Shown: positions 1-7,431, counted from the stretch's first letter. The stretch: 21,394 bases of DNA from DATEAX01 sp035288145 (GCA_035288145.1 DATEAX010000026.1:1-21394); one strand, 5' to 3'. The notes: generated by a model not told the origin, from the sequence alone. Translations and numbers: made by a program.

Positions 1-599
1 CTCGAAGATTTGGCGCCGATATCCAAAATAAGATAGGGTCCCCGGTCTTTGGGGGCAACGAGGGCCCGAGCAACCGCCGAGGGTTTGGTTTCGAGGCTAG
101 CCAGTTCCAAACCAGCTTCTTTAATGGTTTCAGCCAACGAGTCAACAATTACCTTGGGAGCGGCGACAACCAGGACGTCAATAGTGTTTGCCCCGGGCAA
201 ATTGCCGACAATCTGCCAGTCCAAGTAGGTTTCATTCGGGGGGATGGGGAAGAACTCATTGGCCTGATAAGCAATATTTTTGTGGATTTCTTCAAGTTTC
301 ATCGCTGGCAAGTCGACGGATTTGGTAAAAACCAGGGATTCGGGCAAAGCCGAAGAGACAATTTGGGCGGAAATCGGCCTGGGCTTGGCGTTTCGCCGGG
401 CGGCAATTATTGCTTCGGCGACCTTTTTCTTGTCCTTGATGCCTTCCTTGCTTAAGGTTTTAGGGGGAATTTCCACTTCTAAAACGCCCTGGAGGCTGGC
501 GCCCGGGCCGTCGCCATGAAGCTGAATCACCTTCAGAGTTTTATAGCCAATATCCAAACCAAAGATCGGTTTTTTCAATCCCAAAACCGATTCGTACAA
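1..599 (-). CDS. pilM: Type IV pilus assembly protein PilM (partial, N-terminal part)
   Basis: PilM is an actin-fold ATP-binding protein that forms the cytoplasmic ring of the pilus machine and links PilN/PilO to the rest of the apparatus. I translated the minus strand from a TTG at 599-597. The protein begins LYESVLGLKKP and continues FGLDIGYKTLKVIQL, the phosphate-1 motif of the ParM/FtsA/PilM fold. A second DIGAK motif appears as the frame runs off the window edge, as expected near residue 195 of a protein usually about 350 long. A strong Shine-Dalgarno AAGGAGG lies at 604-610, only 4 nt before the TTG, and TAA at 609-611 closes the frame upstream. It is the last pilus gene visible here, 134 nt after the PilX-like gene. 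PilN and PilO would be expected beyond base 1. Confidence 0.9.
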   Translation of the reverse strand, partial: MYESVLGLKKPIFGLDIGYKTLKVIQLHGDGPGASLQGVLEVEIPPKTLSKEGIKDKKKVAEAIIAARRNAKPRPISAQIVSSALPESLVFTKSVDLPAMKLEEIHKNIAYQANEFFPIPPNETYLDWQIVGNLPGANTIDVLVVAAPKVIVDSLAETIKEAGLELASLETKPSAVARALVAPKDRGPYLILDIGAKSS

Positions 600-616
600 A
601 AAACCTCCTTAATTTG

Positions 617-645
617 CTTATAGCTGACAGCTTACCGCTAACAGC
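617..645. repeat. Degenerate GCTGTTAGC-type short repeat
   Basis: In the gap between the PilX-like gene and pilM, words resembling GCTGTTAGC, GTAAGC, TGTCAGC and TATAAGC follow one another on the minus strand. This is an imperfect tandem array that can fold weakly. I infer a decayed repeat with no known function. Confidence 0.35.
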
Positions 646-656
646 CAATTGGAATT

Positions 657-669
657 TGATTTTATTATA
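657..669 (-). promoter_or_regulatory. Possible -10 element upstream of pilM
   Basis: A perfect TATAAT hexamer on the minus strand (664-669) lies about 65 nt before the pilM start. No good -35 hexamer is found 16-18 nt upstream; that stretch is repeat sequence. It would give pilM its own transcript, but the region is AT-rich, so a chance match is possible. Confidence 0.3.
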
Positions 670-679
670 TAATAGTTAC

Positions 680-732
680 CTAAATTTTGCATTTTGCATT
701 TTGATTTTTGAGATTAATCCGCCGAAGGCGGG
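680..732. repeat. AT-rich TTTTGCATTTTG array with GC-rich hairpin
   Basis: This stretch holds TTTTGCATTTTGCATTTTGA words, members of an array family found in most gaps of this window. A CCGCC-GAA-GGCGG hairpin (719-731) adjoins the stop codon of the PilX-like gene. On the minus strand the hairpin is followed by TTAATCTC rather than a U run, so it is a poor intrinsic terminator but may protect the mRNA 3' end. Confidence 0.6.
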
Positions 733-733
733 A

Positions 734-2008
734 TCAATATTCTTCTTCCCAGTGGTTAATTTCGATGACGGGAGTGTCAGTGGGACTGGATAAAGTATCA
801 TTGATGACATCGAGATTAAGATGTATTGTCACTGTCCGTTCGGTGACGGTAATTCTTCTTGAAAGAATGCCGCCGGTTAAATTGATAGCGTAACTTGAGC
901 TATTCAAATCCGTGCCTTCGCCGCCATAAATAAGCCCGGTGCCGGAAAGATTACCCTTTTTCTCAATAATCACTTTTTTTTCTGAGATAATGCCGCCAGC
1001 GCCCAAAGTATTAGTATTTAATGTTAGAACTGTAGTGGGAGAGCCCGTGGAGCTTGAGCCGATCGAAATGTTGTCCGAAGACGCCAAAACGCCATTCATA
1101 ATAACATTGCGGTTGCCTGTTAAATTGAGAGAGCCCGTAATGAAAACTATTCCATTAAAAGTGACCGGTTGACCATCAGTGGGAATGAGATCAAGGAATT
1201 CGCTTGGAGTATATAATTGGGTTCCGGCCGCGGTTTTGTAGGCCTCGAAATCTATTTCCGGAATGGAAATGGTGCTTGACAAGACTTGAGTGCCACAGTT
1301 GGCAGAACATGCAGGAACTGAACTGCAAAGGTCCGGAGGATTTAATGGGTCTGGGTCAGGAGGATCGATCAAGCATTCTTTTTTAATATCAGAATCATGT
1401 TTATAAGATTCGTTAACGACATATTTTACCGGTCCTTCGACAATAACATGCGAATCGTGAGATAGGTTTAAATTGCGTCCGGCAATGAGACCCCCGCCGT
1501 AGATCTTAATCGCCGCTGAAGTAAAATCCAAGTCGCCGGTGGCTGAAGATTGGGCATCGGTAAACATCGCCCCGGGGTCATTGTAGGGGGGATTGACGGT
1601 GGCTTGAGCAATGTCTAATTTTATCTCCCGTTTGGCGGTTCTGATCCCCATCGTGTAATAGCCGGTTGAAGTAATCGTGGCCGCTCCGGGGGCGGTGTTA
1701 TCAATTGTCACCTCATAACGGCCGTTATTGAGCAAAGCTGGATTATGAGAAAAGGGGTAATCGGGCGCCCCGGCCAAAAAGTACCCTTTTGCCGTTGTAT
1801 CGTGCTGGACTCGATAGATGGCCTCTTGGATACCGCCTTCGGCTAAAGCAAAGGCCGCTTGAGCCCCTTTGTTATTGCGGGCTATGGCCAAATCCGCCAA
1901 GACCGCATCGCTAAAAAGATAGAGAATACCGACTAAAACCATCATCAAAATAAGCACCGTGATGGTTACATAAGCCGGCTTTTTCGGAATAATTTGAGAT
2001 TTTATCAT
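734..2008 (-). CDS. PilX-like pilus-associated protein
   Basis: This 424-residue protein has a hydrophobic helix near its N-terminus (about residues 13-35) followed by LADLAIARNNKGAQAAFALAEGGIQEAI. That is the signature of the PilX N-terminal family, minor pilus proteins lacking the classical GFTLIE cleavage motif. The rest (about 130-424) is a beta-rich region with repeated GGLIAGRNLNLS, FITGSLNLTG and ASSDNISIG phrases, suggesting a stacked beta structure exposed at the pilus tip or surface. Several Cys residues cluster in one short loop (about residues 210-240), so a disulfide is possible. The start overlaps the preceding PilW-like gene by 4 nt (ATGA), indicating translational coupling. 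The family assignment is firm; a tip or adhesin role is inferred from family and position. Confidence 0.8.
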   Translation of the reverse strand: MIKSQIIPKKPAYVTITVLILMMVLVGILYLFSDAVLADLAIARNNKGAQAAFALAEGGIQEAIYRVQHDTTAKGYFLAGAPDYPFSHNPALLNNGRYEVTIDNTAPGAATITSTGYYTMGIRTAKREIKLDIAQATVNPPYNDPGAMFTDAQSSATGDLDFTSAAIKIYGGGLIAGRNLNLSHDSHVIVEGPVKYVVNESYKHDSDIKKECLIDPPDPDPLNPPDLCSSVPACSANCGTQVLSSTISIPEIDFEAYKTAAGTQLYTPSEFLDLIPTDGQPVTFNGIVFITGSLNLTGNRNVIMNGVLASSDNISIGSSSTGSPTTVLTLNTNTLGAGGIISEKKVIIEKKGNLSGTGLIYGGEGTDLNSSSYAINLTGGILSRRITVTERTVTIHLNLDVINDTLSSPTDTPVIEINHWEEEY

Positions 2009-2547
2009 ATATTCCTGGCTAAAGTTTTGGTTTCAAATTGATAGGAGATGTTTCCGTCGGAGACGGTTAAATTAATCGTGATAACTGGTGTCCCCACAAA
2101 TTGTAAACTGGTGATTTTTTCGGCCTTAACATTGTCGGAATCGATTTCTTCCTGGAGCGTATAAGGGGCGCAGGGGGTCGACCATTTCACCTTGGTTAAG
2201 GAATCATTACTGCAGTAATAGTAACTTAGTTTGCGGTGAAGGTCTGTTCCCGATAAATAATAGGTAAGGTATTGGATTTGGCTGGGAATATGGCCATCTT
2301 GAAATTTGATTTCTGTCGGAGCGGTGGTCAGGATTTCGCCGGTCTGGCGGATTTCCCGCGTCATCCTTTCCAGAGCAATCCGGGCATTTTGGGTCAGTTC
2401 GGCGCTGGCGGCATGCCTTTGGTAAGATTTGTAGCTCATAAGATAAACTGAATAAGCGGCGATAATGATGATCGAGCCCAAAAAAACCGCCGTCAGAATC
2501 TCAACGAGAGTAAAAGCCCGTTTGAATTTTCTAATTTTTGAATTCAT
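2005..2547 (-). CDS. PilW/PulJ-like minor prepilin
   Basis: The 180-residue product starts with a short basic leader and the prepilin motif RAFTLVEILTAVFLGSIIII. A prepilin peptidase would cut just before the Phe and methylate it; the conserved Glu is at position +5. The following YQRHAASAELTQNARIALERMTREIRQTGEI is typical of PilW/PulJ minor pilins that prime pilus assembly. Residue -1 is Ala rather than the usual Gly, a tolerated variant. Two Cys residues (about 113 and 127) could form the C-terminal disulfide seen in many pilins. It lies 21 nt after the PilV-like gene and overlaps the PilX-like gene, as in V-W-X minor pilin cassettes. No clear Shine-Dalgarno is visible. Confidence 0.82.
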   Translation of the reverse strand: MNSKIRKFKRAFTLVEILTAVFLGSIIIIAAYSVYLMSYKSYQRHAASAELTQNARIALERMTREIRQTGEILTTAPTEIKFQDGHIPSQIQYLTYYLSGTDLHRKLSYYYCSNDSLTKVKWSTPCAPYTLQEEIDSDNVKAEKITSLQFVGTPVITINLTVSDGNISYQFETKTLARNI

Positions 2548-2568
2548 AATTCTGAATTAAATAATTCG

Positions 2569-3018
2569 TTAGTGTTTTGCTTTAATGGTTGCCATTTGAA
2601 AACTTTTTTCACCCGACTCAAAGGGCCAGAAGATGGTGACGGTGATTTTTTTCATATTCTCATTTCCTCCTGGTCCCGGGATTTGGGTATAGCTGGCGGT
2701 CAGATCAGCCGCCAACCAGGCGATATCAACTTGTTTTTTAAAATTCGCAAATGGGCTTGAGGGGTCGGAAGAATAGGCGGTTTTACCGCCTTCACCGACA
2801 CTCAAATTGTCAAAACTGGAGCTCAATTGTTCATCAAGCAATCCTTGAGCTAAATTGGCGGCCGTGGTTTCATTACGGGCAAATTTGGCGATATTTAAGC
2901 TGTAGGCGTAAAAACCAGCCACTCCCAAAAGGCCGATTTCCAAGACAAAAACCGCCAGGAGGACTTCTACAAGGGTAAAGCCACGGTGTTTTAACTTGAG
3001 ATGGGTTTTTCTTTTCAT
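2569..3018 (-). CDS. PilV-like minor prepilin
   Basis: This is a 149-residue prepilin with leader MKRKTHLKLKHRG, the class III signal GFTLVEVLLAVFVLEIGLLG and the helix continuation VAGFYAYSLNIAKFARNETTAANLAQGLLDE, which matches the PilV type (LEIGLLG and the AANLAQ region). Cleavage after Gly13 would leave a mature N-terminal Phe and Glu+5. The rest is a short beta domain of about 95 residues. It starts 8 nt after the stop of the preceding prepilin. The class is clear; its order in the pilus and partners are inferred from the PilV-PilW-PilX gene order. Confidence 0.82.
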   Translation of the reverse strand: MKRKTHLKLKHRGFTLVEVLLAVFVLEIGLLGVAGFYAYSLNIAKFARNETTAANLAQGLLDEQLSSSFDNLSVGEGGKTAYSSDPSSPFANFKKQVDIAWLAADLTASYTQIPGPGGNENMKKITVTIFWPFESGEKSFQMATIKAKH

Positions 3019-3026
3019 AATTTCTT

Positions 3027-3614
3027 TTATCCCTCCGGTATCGGCGTGGGTGTGGGAGTTTGGGTTTGGGTCGGTGAAGGCGAGATAGTCGGCGAGGGCG
3101 AGGCGGTCGGCGAGGCCGTCGGCGAGACTGTGGGCGAAGGGGAGGGGGTGCCGCTTAATAATTTAACGACGCCGGTGACGGAGACGGAGACAAATTTCGA
3201 AGAGCTTTCCCGAGTGATGGTAATTTGACCGGAACAATTGGGTCCGCCGTCGGGGGAGAAAATGATTTCATCTTGAATGGGGCAGTCGCCAAAACTGGTG
3301 CTTAGAGTGGCATTATCAGCCAAATATACGGTTTCCAAAATGACATCGGGCGTGCCTTTCTTTTTAAATTCCAGCGTCACCGGGCTGGCGGCGGGATAAA
3401 ACTTGACCGAATGCTGGATTTGGGTGGTGACGGCTTCTTCCTGGGCCTGGCGAAGTTTAGCGCTAACGATTCTTGCGGAGGCCGTCAATTTTAAAGAAGG
3501 TAAGTAGCTGTTGACCGTGGGCACGGTTATTGCCGCGACAATGGCAATCACCGCCATCACCATCAGCAATTCGTATAAAGAAATGCCTTTCCGGCTTCGT
3601 CCCACCGGTTTCAT
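3027..3614 (-). CDS. GspH/FimT-like prepilin with Ser/Thr/Pro-rich tail
   Basis: I start this gene at the ATG at 3614 (leader MKPVGRSRKG). The open frame continues upstream to 3767, but that part is repeat and palindrome sequence and would put an implausible 60-residue leader before the signal. The motif ISLYELLMVMAVIAIVAAI follows the Gly cleavage site with Glu at +5. KLRQAQEEAVTTQIQHSVKF is the GspH/FimT pattern. A globular beta domain follows. The last 40 or so residues are almost only Ser, Thr and Pro with a few Ala, Val, Ile and Gln, ending IPEG. Such mucin-like tails usually form extended, often glycosylated spacers on surface proteins and are unusual on a pilin. The protein is a paralogue of the next gene upstream. 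No good Shine-Dalgarno precedes the chosen start. Confidence 0.75.
   Translation of the reverse strand: MKPVGRSRKGISLYELLMVMAVIAIVAAITVPTVNSYLPSLKLTASARIVSAKLRQAQEEAVTTQIQHSVKFYPAASPVTLEFKKKGTPDVILETVYLADNATLSTSFGDCPIQDEIIFSPDGGPNCSGQITITRESSSKFVSVSVTGVVKLLSGTPSPSPTVSPTASPTASPSPTISPSPTQTQTPTPTPIPEG
3532..3583. repeat. 52-nt exact repeat shared by two prepilin genes (copy A)
   Basis: This stretch is identical to 4175-4226 over 52 nt. It encodes the signal and transmembrane helix of both GspH/FimT-like prepilins. Flanking parts of the two genes have diverged, so the identity is local. Confidence 0.85.
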
Positions 3615-3651
3615 TTTTAATTTTACATTATTTTTAAGAGGTTGAATACAT

Positions 3652-3686
3652 CGTAGCCCTGCCTTGCCGGCAGGCAGGTTGCTACG
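3652..3686. repeat. Palindromic element CGTAGC..CCTGCC..GGCAGG..GCTACG
   Basis: Nested inverted repeats CGTAGC/GCTACG and CCTGCC/GGCAGG surround a TTGCCGGCA core between the two GspH-like prepilin genes. This is a stable cruciform or hairpin of about 35 nt. GGCAGGCAGG-type palindromes of this sort are familiar to me from CPR contigs. It may act as mRNA processing signal or be a non-autonomous repeat. Confidence 0.6.
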
Positions 3687-3728
3687 AGGATGAAACCTAT
3701 TTGAAAACAAACTTGCCTCCTCGGGGAT

Positions 3729-3750
3729 ACTCCGCAACTTATTGCGGAGT
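3729..3750. repeat. 9-bp perfect hairpin ACTCCGCAA-CTTA-TTGCGGAGT
   Basis: A perfect 9-bp stem with a 4-nt loop lies downstream of the first GspH-like prepilin (minus strand). There is no U tract on the minus-strand side, so it would slow 3' decay or partly terminate rather than act as a canonical terminator. Confidence 0.6.
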
Positions 3751-3783
3751 AGTTTATTATTTTGCATTTTGACATTGGAATTT

Positions 3784-4275
3784 TTACTGGGTTATTTTGA
3801 TCACCCCTGCGGGGGAAACGTTGACGGTCTTGGAGGAAGTATCTAAAGATAGGTTAATATTGCCATTGACATCCGGTCCGCCGTCCGAGGAAAAGAAAAT
3901 AATATTTGCGCCGTTTGGGTTATTGGCAATCGCCGAATCAATCGCCAAGTTGATACCGCTTCCTAAAGTTACCGTTTCCAGGGTAATGTCGGGGCTACCG
4001 TTTTTAATAAATTTTATGGTCGGAGGATTAACGGAGGGATTGAATTCGACACCGTGTTTTAATTGGGTCGTCACCGTTTCCTCTTGGGCTTGACGAAGTT
4101 TACCCAGGACGGCCTTGGTCGAAGAGGAAAGCTTCCAGTACGGCAGAAGACTTTTTACGGCGGGAATGGCAATGGCCGCGACAATGGCAATCACCGCCAT
4201 CACCATCAGCAATTCGTATAAAGAAAGACCCCTTTGTTTTGAAAATTGAAAATTGAAAATTGAAAATTTTATCAT
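3784..4275 (-). CDS. GspH/FimT-like prepilin with repeat-encoded leader
   Basis: The product has 163 residues. The prepilin signal QRG-LSLYELLMVMAVIAIVAAI has the cleavage-site Gly and Glu+5. The KLRQAQEETVTTQLKHGVEFNP segment and the C-terminal FFSSDGGPDVNGNINLSL match GspH/FimT proteins. The leader IKFSIFNFQFSKQ is aromatic and poor in charge because it is encoded by four tandem AATTTTC heptamers (about 4241-4268). The ATG overlaps the pilC stop (ATGA), so translation is probably coupled. It is a tandem paralogue of the 3027-3614 gene, with a shared exact 52-nt stretch. Role: a minor or possibly major pilin; the sequence does not decide which. Confidence 0.82.
   Translation of the reverse strand: MIKFSIFNFQFSKQRGLSLYELLMVMAVIAIVAAIAIPAVKSLLPYWKLSSSTKAVLGKLRQAQEETVTTQLKHGVEFNPSVNPPTIKFIKNGSPDITLETVTLGSGINLAIDSAIANNPNGANIIFFSSDGGPDVNGNINLSLDTSSKTVNVSPAGVIKITQ
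4175..4226. repeat. 52-nt exact repeat shared by two prepilin genes (copy B)
   Basis: This is the second copy of the identity block at 3532-3583. It covers the hydrophobic helix codons. Confidence 0.85.
4241..4268 (-). repeat. Heptanucleotide tandem repeat (AATTTTC)x4 in prepilin leader
   Basis: On the minus strand four consecutive AATTTTC units begin a few bases after the start codon. The unit is not a multiple of three, so gain or loss of one copy changes the reading frame. Confidence 0.85.
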
Positions 4276-5492
4276 ATGGCATTCACCAGCGAATAAATCG
4301 GCATAATCACCGATGCCACCACCAAGCCGACGCCGGCGCCGACAATAATAATCAGAATCGGTTCGACTAAAGTGGCCAGATTGTTGGTGGTGGTTTCAAC
4401 TTCCCGGTCAAAGAATTCTGCCATCGAAAGGAGAATTTCGTCCAGTTTGCCGCTTTTTTCGCCGACCGAAATCAGATGATAAATCATCGGCGGAAAGGCT
4501 TTTTCATCTTTTAAGGCATCGGAAAAAGTCCGGCCGCTTTCCACTTTTTCCCCGACATTTCCCAGGGCGTTTCGGTAAACGCGGTTTCCCAGCACCTCCT
4601 TTGAGGTGTCAATGATTTCCAAAATCGGCAGTCCCGAAGCCACCAGGGTGCCGGCGGTCCGGCAGAACCGGGTCATATATATTTTTCGGATGAGTTTTCC
4701 GATTAAAGGCAGGCGAATTTTAAAATTGTCCCAGAACAGACCGCCTTTCTCGGTTTTTGCCATAAACCGCAGACCAAAGACCGAACCGAGAAAAAGAATT
4801 AGGAATATATACCAGAAATTGCGCAAAAGATCGCTCGCGCCGAGAACAATTCTTGTTATCAGGGGCAATTCCACTCCCATGTCGGTGAAGATTTTTTTTA
4901 TTTCCGGGATAACAAAAAGAAGCATTAAAATGACAATTCCCACCAGGGCAACAATAATCAGAATCGGGTAAGTGACAGCGGCTTTGATTTTCGAGATGAG
5001 TTCGTATTCTTTCTCAAGCTCATCGGCCAACCTTTCCAACACCTCATCCAATTTGCCGCTTTTTTCGCCGGCGGAGACAATCGAGATATAAAGTTTGGGA
5101 AAGATATTGGGATATTTCTCCAAGGTTTTGGAAAGGGGTCTGCCCCCGCGGACCTCCTCGCCAATTTCCCTGATGAGGCGCGAGAAATACTTATTTTCCG
5201 TTTGGTCTTGGAGGGTGCTAAAGGCATCAATCATCGGCAAGCCCGAGCGAATCATCATCGCCAGCTGTTTGGTAAAGACAATTTTGTCTTTTAAGTTGAC
5301 CCGGCCCCCCAGAAAGGGGATGGTCATCTTCGAACCCGAGGTTTTTAAGAGACCTTTACCTTCTTTCTTAAGATCTAAAACATAAAACCCTTGTTCTTGA
5401 AGAACTTTAGCCGCCGCCGCTTCGTTTTGGGCTTCAACCGCCCCGGTTTGGGGTTTGCCCGCTTTAGTTTTGGCTGAATAAGTAAATTGCAT
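4272..5492 (-). CDS. pilC: Type IV pilus inner-membrane platform protein PilC
   Basis: PilC is the polytopic platform protein that couples the PilB motor to pilin insertion. I start at the ATG at 5492 (MQFTYSAKTKAGKPQ), the usual PilC beginning, giving 406 residues, normal for the family. The longer open frame into pilB is not needed. An AAGGA box near the pilB stop precedes the ATG by about 10 nt. Two GspF/T2SSF domains are visible: one from about residue 60 (FTKQLAMMIRSGLPMIDAFSTL, then VSAGEKSGKLDEVLERLADELE) and a second repeating the pattern (TRFCRTAGTLVASGLPILEII, then ISVGEKSGKLDEILLSMAEFFD). Three hydrophobic helices occur near 160-190, 220-240 and 375-400. The pilB stop is 5 nt upstream and the prepilin start overlaps its TGA. 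Confidence 0.95.
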   Translation of the reverse strand: MQFTYSAKTKAGKPQTGAVEAQNEAAAAKVLQEQGFYVLDLKKEGKGLLKTSGSKMTIPFLGGRVNLKDKIVFTKQLAMMIRSGLPMIDAFSTLQDQTENKYFSRLIREIGEEVRGGRPLSKTLEKYPNIFPKLYISIVSAGEKSGKLDEVLERLADELEKEYELISKIKAAVTYPILIIVALVGIVILMLLFVIPEIKKIFTDMGVELPLITRIVLGASDLLRNFWYIFLILFLGSVFGLRFMAKTEKGGLFWDNFKIRLPLIGKLIRKIYMTRFCRTAGTLVASGLPILEIIDTSKEVLGNRVYRNALGNVGEKVESGRTFSDALKDEKAFPPMIYHLISVGEKSGKLDEILLSMAEFFDREVETTTNNLATLVEPILIIIVGAGVGLVVASVIMPIYSLVNAI

Positions 5493-5497
5493 AATTT

Positions 5498-7372
5498 TTA
5501 ATCCTTGGTCACCCGCCAAACCTCTTCAAGAGTTGTCAGGCCGTCAATCGCTTTTAAAACCCCGTCCTGTTTCATGGTGACCATGCCGTTTTTGACCGCC
5601 AGCTGACCAAGCGTTGTTCCGGAAGCGCGTTTGGCAACCAAATCTTTAAGATTATCGGTTAAGGCAAAAACTTCAAAAATTCCCAGCCGGCCTTTATAGC
5701 CGGTGCCGTTGCAGTTGCCGCAATCTTTGCCCCGGCCGTGAAAGAACCTGATTTCCGGCCTCTTTTCTTTTGGGGGAAGATTTTCCAGCTCCTTGGCGGC
5801 CCATTCCTTTTGCGCCTGGTCAACTTCAAGGGCTTCTTTGCAAGCGTCGCAGATTCGTCGGCAAAGCCGTTGGGCGACAACGCAATTCGTTGAGGAATTA
5901 ATCAGAAACGGCTCAATTTTCATATCCATCAGACGGGGAATCGCCCCGGCGGCATCGTTGGTGTGCAAAGTTGACAGAACCACATGGCCGGTTAAAGCGG
6001 CATGAATGGCCATATCGGCGGTTTCGTAATCGCGAATTTCCCCGATCATAATCACATCGGGGTCTTGGCGAACAATCGAGCGCAAGCCCGTGGCAAAGGT
6101 AAAATTGATTTTGGCATGAACTTGCGCCTGATTAATTCGGGGGATGCGGTATTCTACTGGGTCTTCGAGGGTGACAATATTGATGCCGACTTTCTTGATT
6201 TTGTCAATCACTGCATACAAAGTGGTGGTTTTACCCGAGCCGGTCGGGCCGGTGACCAGAATCATGCCGTGGGCTTTATTAGTATTATCGTTTAAGGTGG
6301 CAAAGGCATTGCCCCGCAGTCCCAATTGTTCCAAGGTCAAAATCCCGGCCGATTTATCTAAAATCCGGGCGACGACCTTTTCGCCGTTGACCGTGGGTAA
6401 AGTCGAAATTCGAAAGTCAACCTCGGCGCCGTCAACAATGGTCTGAAACCGGCCGTCTTGGGGCAGGCGCGTTTCGTCAATTTTCATGTCGGATAAAATC
6501 TTTATGCGGGAGACCACGCCGGCCTGGATTTCTTTGGGCAGGGTAATAACTTCTTTCAAAACGCCGTCCACCCGGAAACGGACAATCACTTCTTCTTCCT
6601 GAGGTTCGATATGAATATCAGAGGCCTTTTCCCGGACCGCCCGCTTGATTAGCGACTGAACAATTTTAGCCGCCGGGGCGGTTTCGGTAATTTCCGCGGT
6701 CTCGGTCTTGGACGGCTTTTTTTGTGGTTGGATTTCCTCTTCCTCCTCGGCTGATTCGACGATTTTCTTGAGTTCGCCGGAGACGACAGAGTATTGATCT
6801 AAAACATGATTTAAGTCGGCTTGAGTGCAAATCCTAATGTCCAAATCCATGCCCGATTTTTTCTTGGCAAATTCGATCGCTTCCCGGTCTTCGGGGTCAA
6901 TCATCGCCACCACTAACTTGCCGTCCTTTTCTTCAATTGGCACTACCTGGTAGTGACGGGCGACATGTTCGGGCAATAAATTTAGAATTTTTTTAGGGAC
7001 GGTGGTTTTTGAGAGATCAATATAAGGGATATCAATACCAATGGTCATTTCGCTTGGGGGTTCTTGGGTTGCTTCCCTACCCGCTGGCGCCGCTGGCTTT
7101 GAGAGTTCCTGCTTAAAATGAGGGCTGGGCCGAAAGCGGGCTTTGTTTTTTTCCAAAGAAAGATAGGTTTTCGAAGGATTGCGGACATCCCGGATGGTTT
7201 TTGGCGGATATTTAATCATCACAAAATTGCCAAAGCCGGGAATATTGACGCTTTGGCCCTGGGCCAGCTGATTGCTAATTACCTGCTGGATGCTATCCAA
7301 GGTAGTGGCGACTTTGGCTAAAGGAATTTGGGTTTTTTCGGCAATGGTTTTTTTGAGTTCCTGCGATGTCAC
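5498..7372 (-). CDS. pilB: Type IV pilus assembly ATPase PilB with N-terminal HU/IHF DNA-binding domain
   Basis: This is the hexameric ATPase that drives pilus extension, here 624 residues with an extra domain. Residues 1-90 form an HU/IHF domain: two helices (ELKKTIAEKT, ISNQLAQGQSV), the GFGNF turn (46-50), a beta arm with R64-N65-P66 at the DNA-intercalating position, and a closing RFRPSPHFKQEL. After a Pro/Ala-rich linker (91-108) comes an MshE/T2SSE N-domain (about 115-195), an acidic stretch (208-212), then the motor: Walker A GPTGSGKT 374-381, Asp box LEDPVEY, Walker B DPDVIMIGEIRD 436-447, His box LSTLHTND. Cysteines 503, 507, 510, 550 and 553 supply a zinc site. The GTG start has a strong GAGGAGG 4-6 nt upstream. 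The internal ATG at 7048, which would give ordinary PilB, has no Shine-Dalgarno, so the fusion appears to be the real product. Confidence 0.95.
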   Translation of the reverse strand: MTSQELKKTIAEKTQIPLAKVATTLDSIQQVISNQLAQGQSVNIPGFGNFVMIKYPPKTIRDVRNPSKTYLSLEKNKARFRPSPHFKQELSKPAAPAGREATQEPPSEMTIGIDIPYIDLSKTTVPKKILNLLPEHVARHYQVVPIEEKDGKLVVAMIDPEDREAIEFAKKKSGMDLDIRICTQADLNHVLDQYSVVSGELKKIVESAEEEEEIQPQKKPSKTETAEITETAPAAKIVQSLIKRAVREKASDIHIEPQEEEVIVRFRVDGVLKEVITLPKEIQAGVVSRIKILSDMKIDETRLPQDGRFQTIVDGAEVDFRISTLPTVNGEKVVARILDKSAGILTLEQLGLRGNAFATLNDNTNKAHGMILVTGPTGSGKTTTLYAVIDKIKKVGINIVTLEDPVEYRIPRINQAQVHAKINFTFATGLRSIVRQDPDVIMIGEIRDYETADMAIHAALTGHVVLSTLHTNDAAGAIPRLMDMKIEPFLINSSTNCVVAQRLCRRICDACKEALEVDQAQKEWAAKELENLPPKEKRPEIRFFHGRGKDCGNCNGTGYKGRLGIFEVFALTDNLKDLVAKRASGTTLGQLAVKNGMVTMKQDGVLKAIDGLTTLEEVWRVTKD

Positions 7373-7402
7373 GGCCCCTCCTCATCGCTTAATACTAATA
7401 TC

Positions 7403-7431
7403 ATTGTATCACATTTTCGAGAATTTGTATT
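7403..7431 (-). promoter_or_regulatory. Putative promoter of the pilB operon
   Basis: An extended -10, TG-A-TACAAT, is read on the minus strand (hexamer 7403-7408), with a weak AATACA -35 17 nt upstream. Transcription would begin near 7396, leaving a leader of about 24 nt that contains the Shine-Dalgarno. It is placed back-to-back with the dnaX promoter. Confidence 0.5.

Noticed and set aside
3031..3155. Plus-strand GEGEAVGEAVGE-like open frame
   Set aside because: It is the mirror of the Ser/Thr/Pro tail repeat of the minus-strand prepilin and has no start signal.
3615..3767. Longer N-terminus for the second GspH-like prepilin
   Set aside because: The extension is encoded by the CGTAGC/GGCAGG palindrome and array sequence and would bury the prepilin cleavage site 60 residues in.
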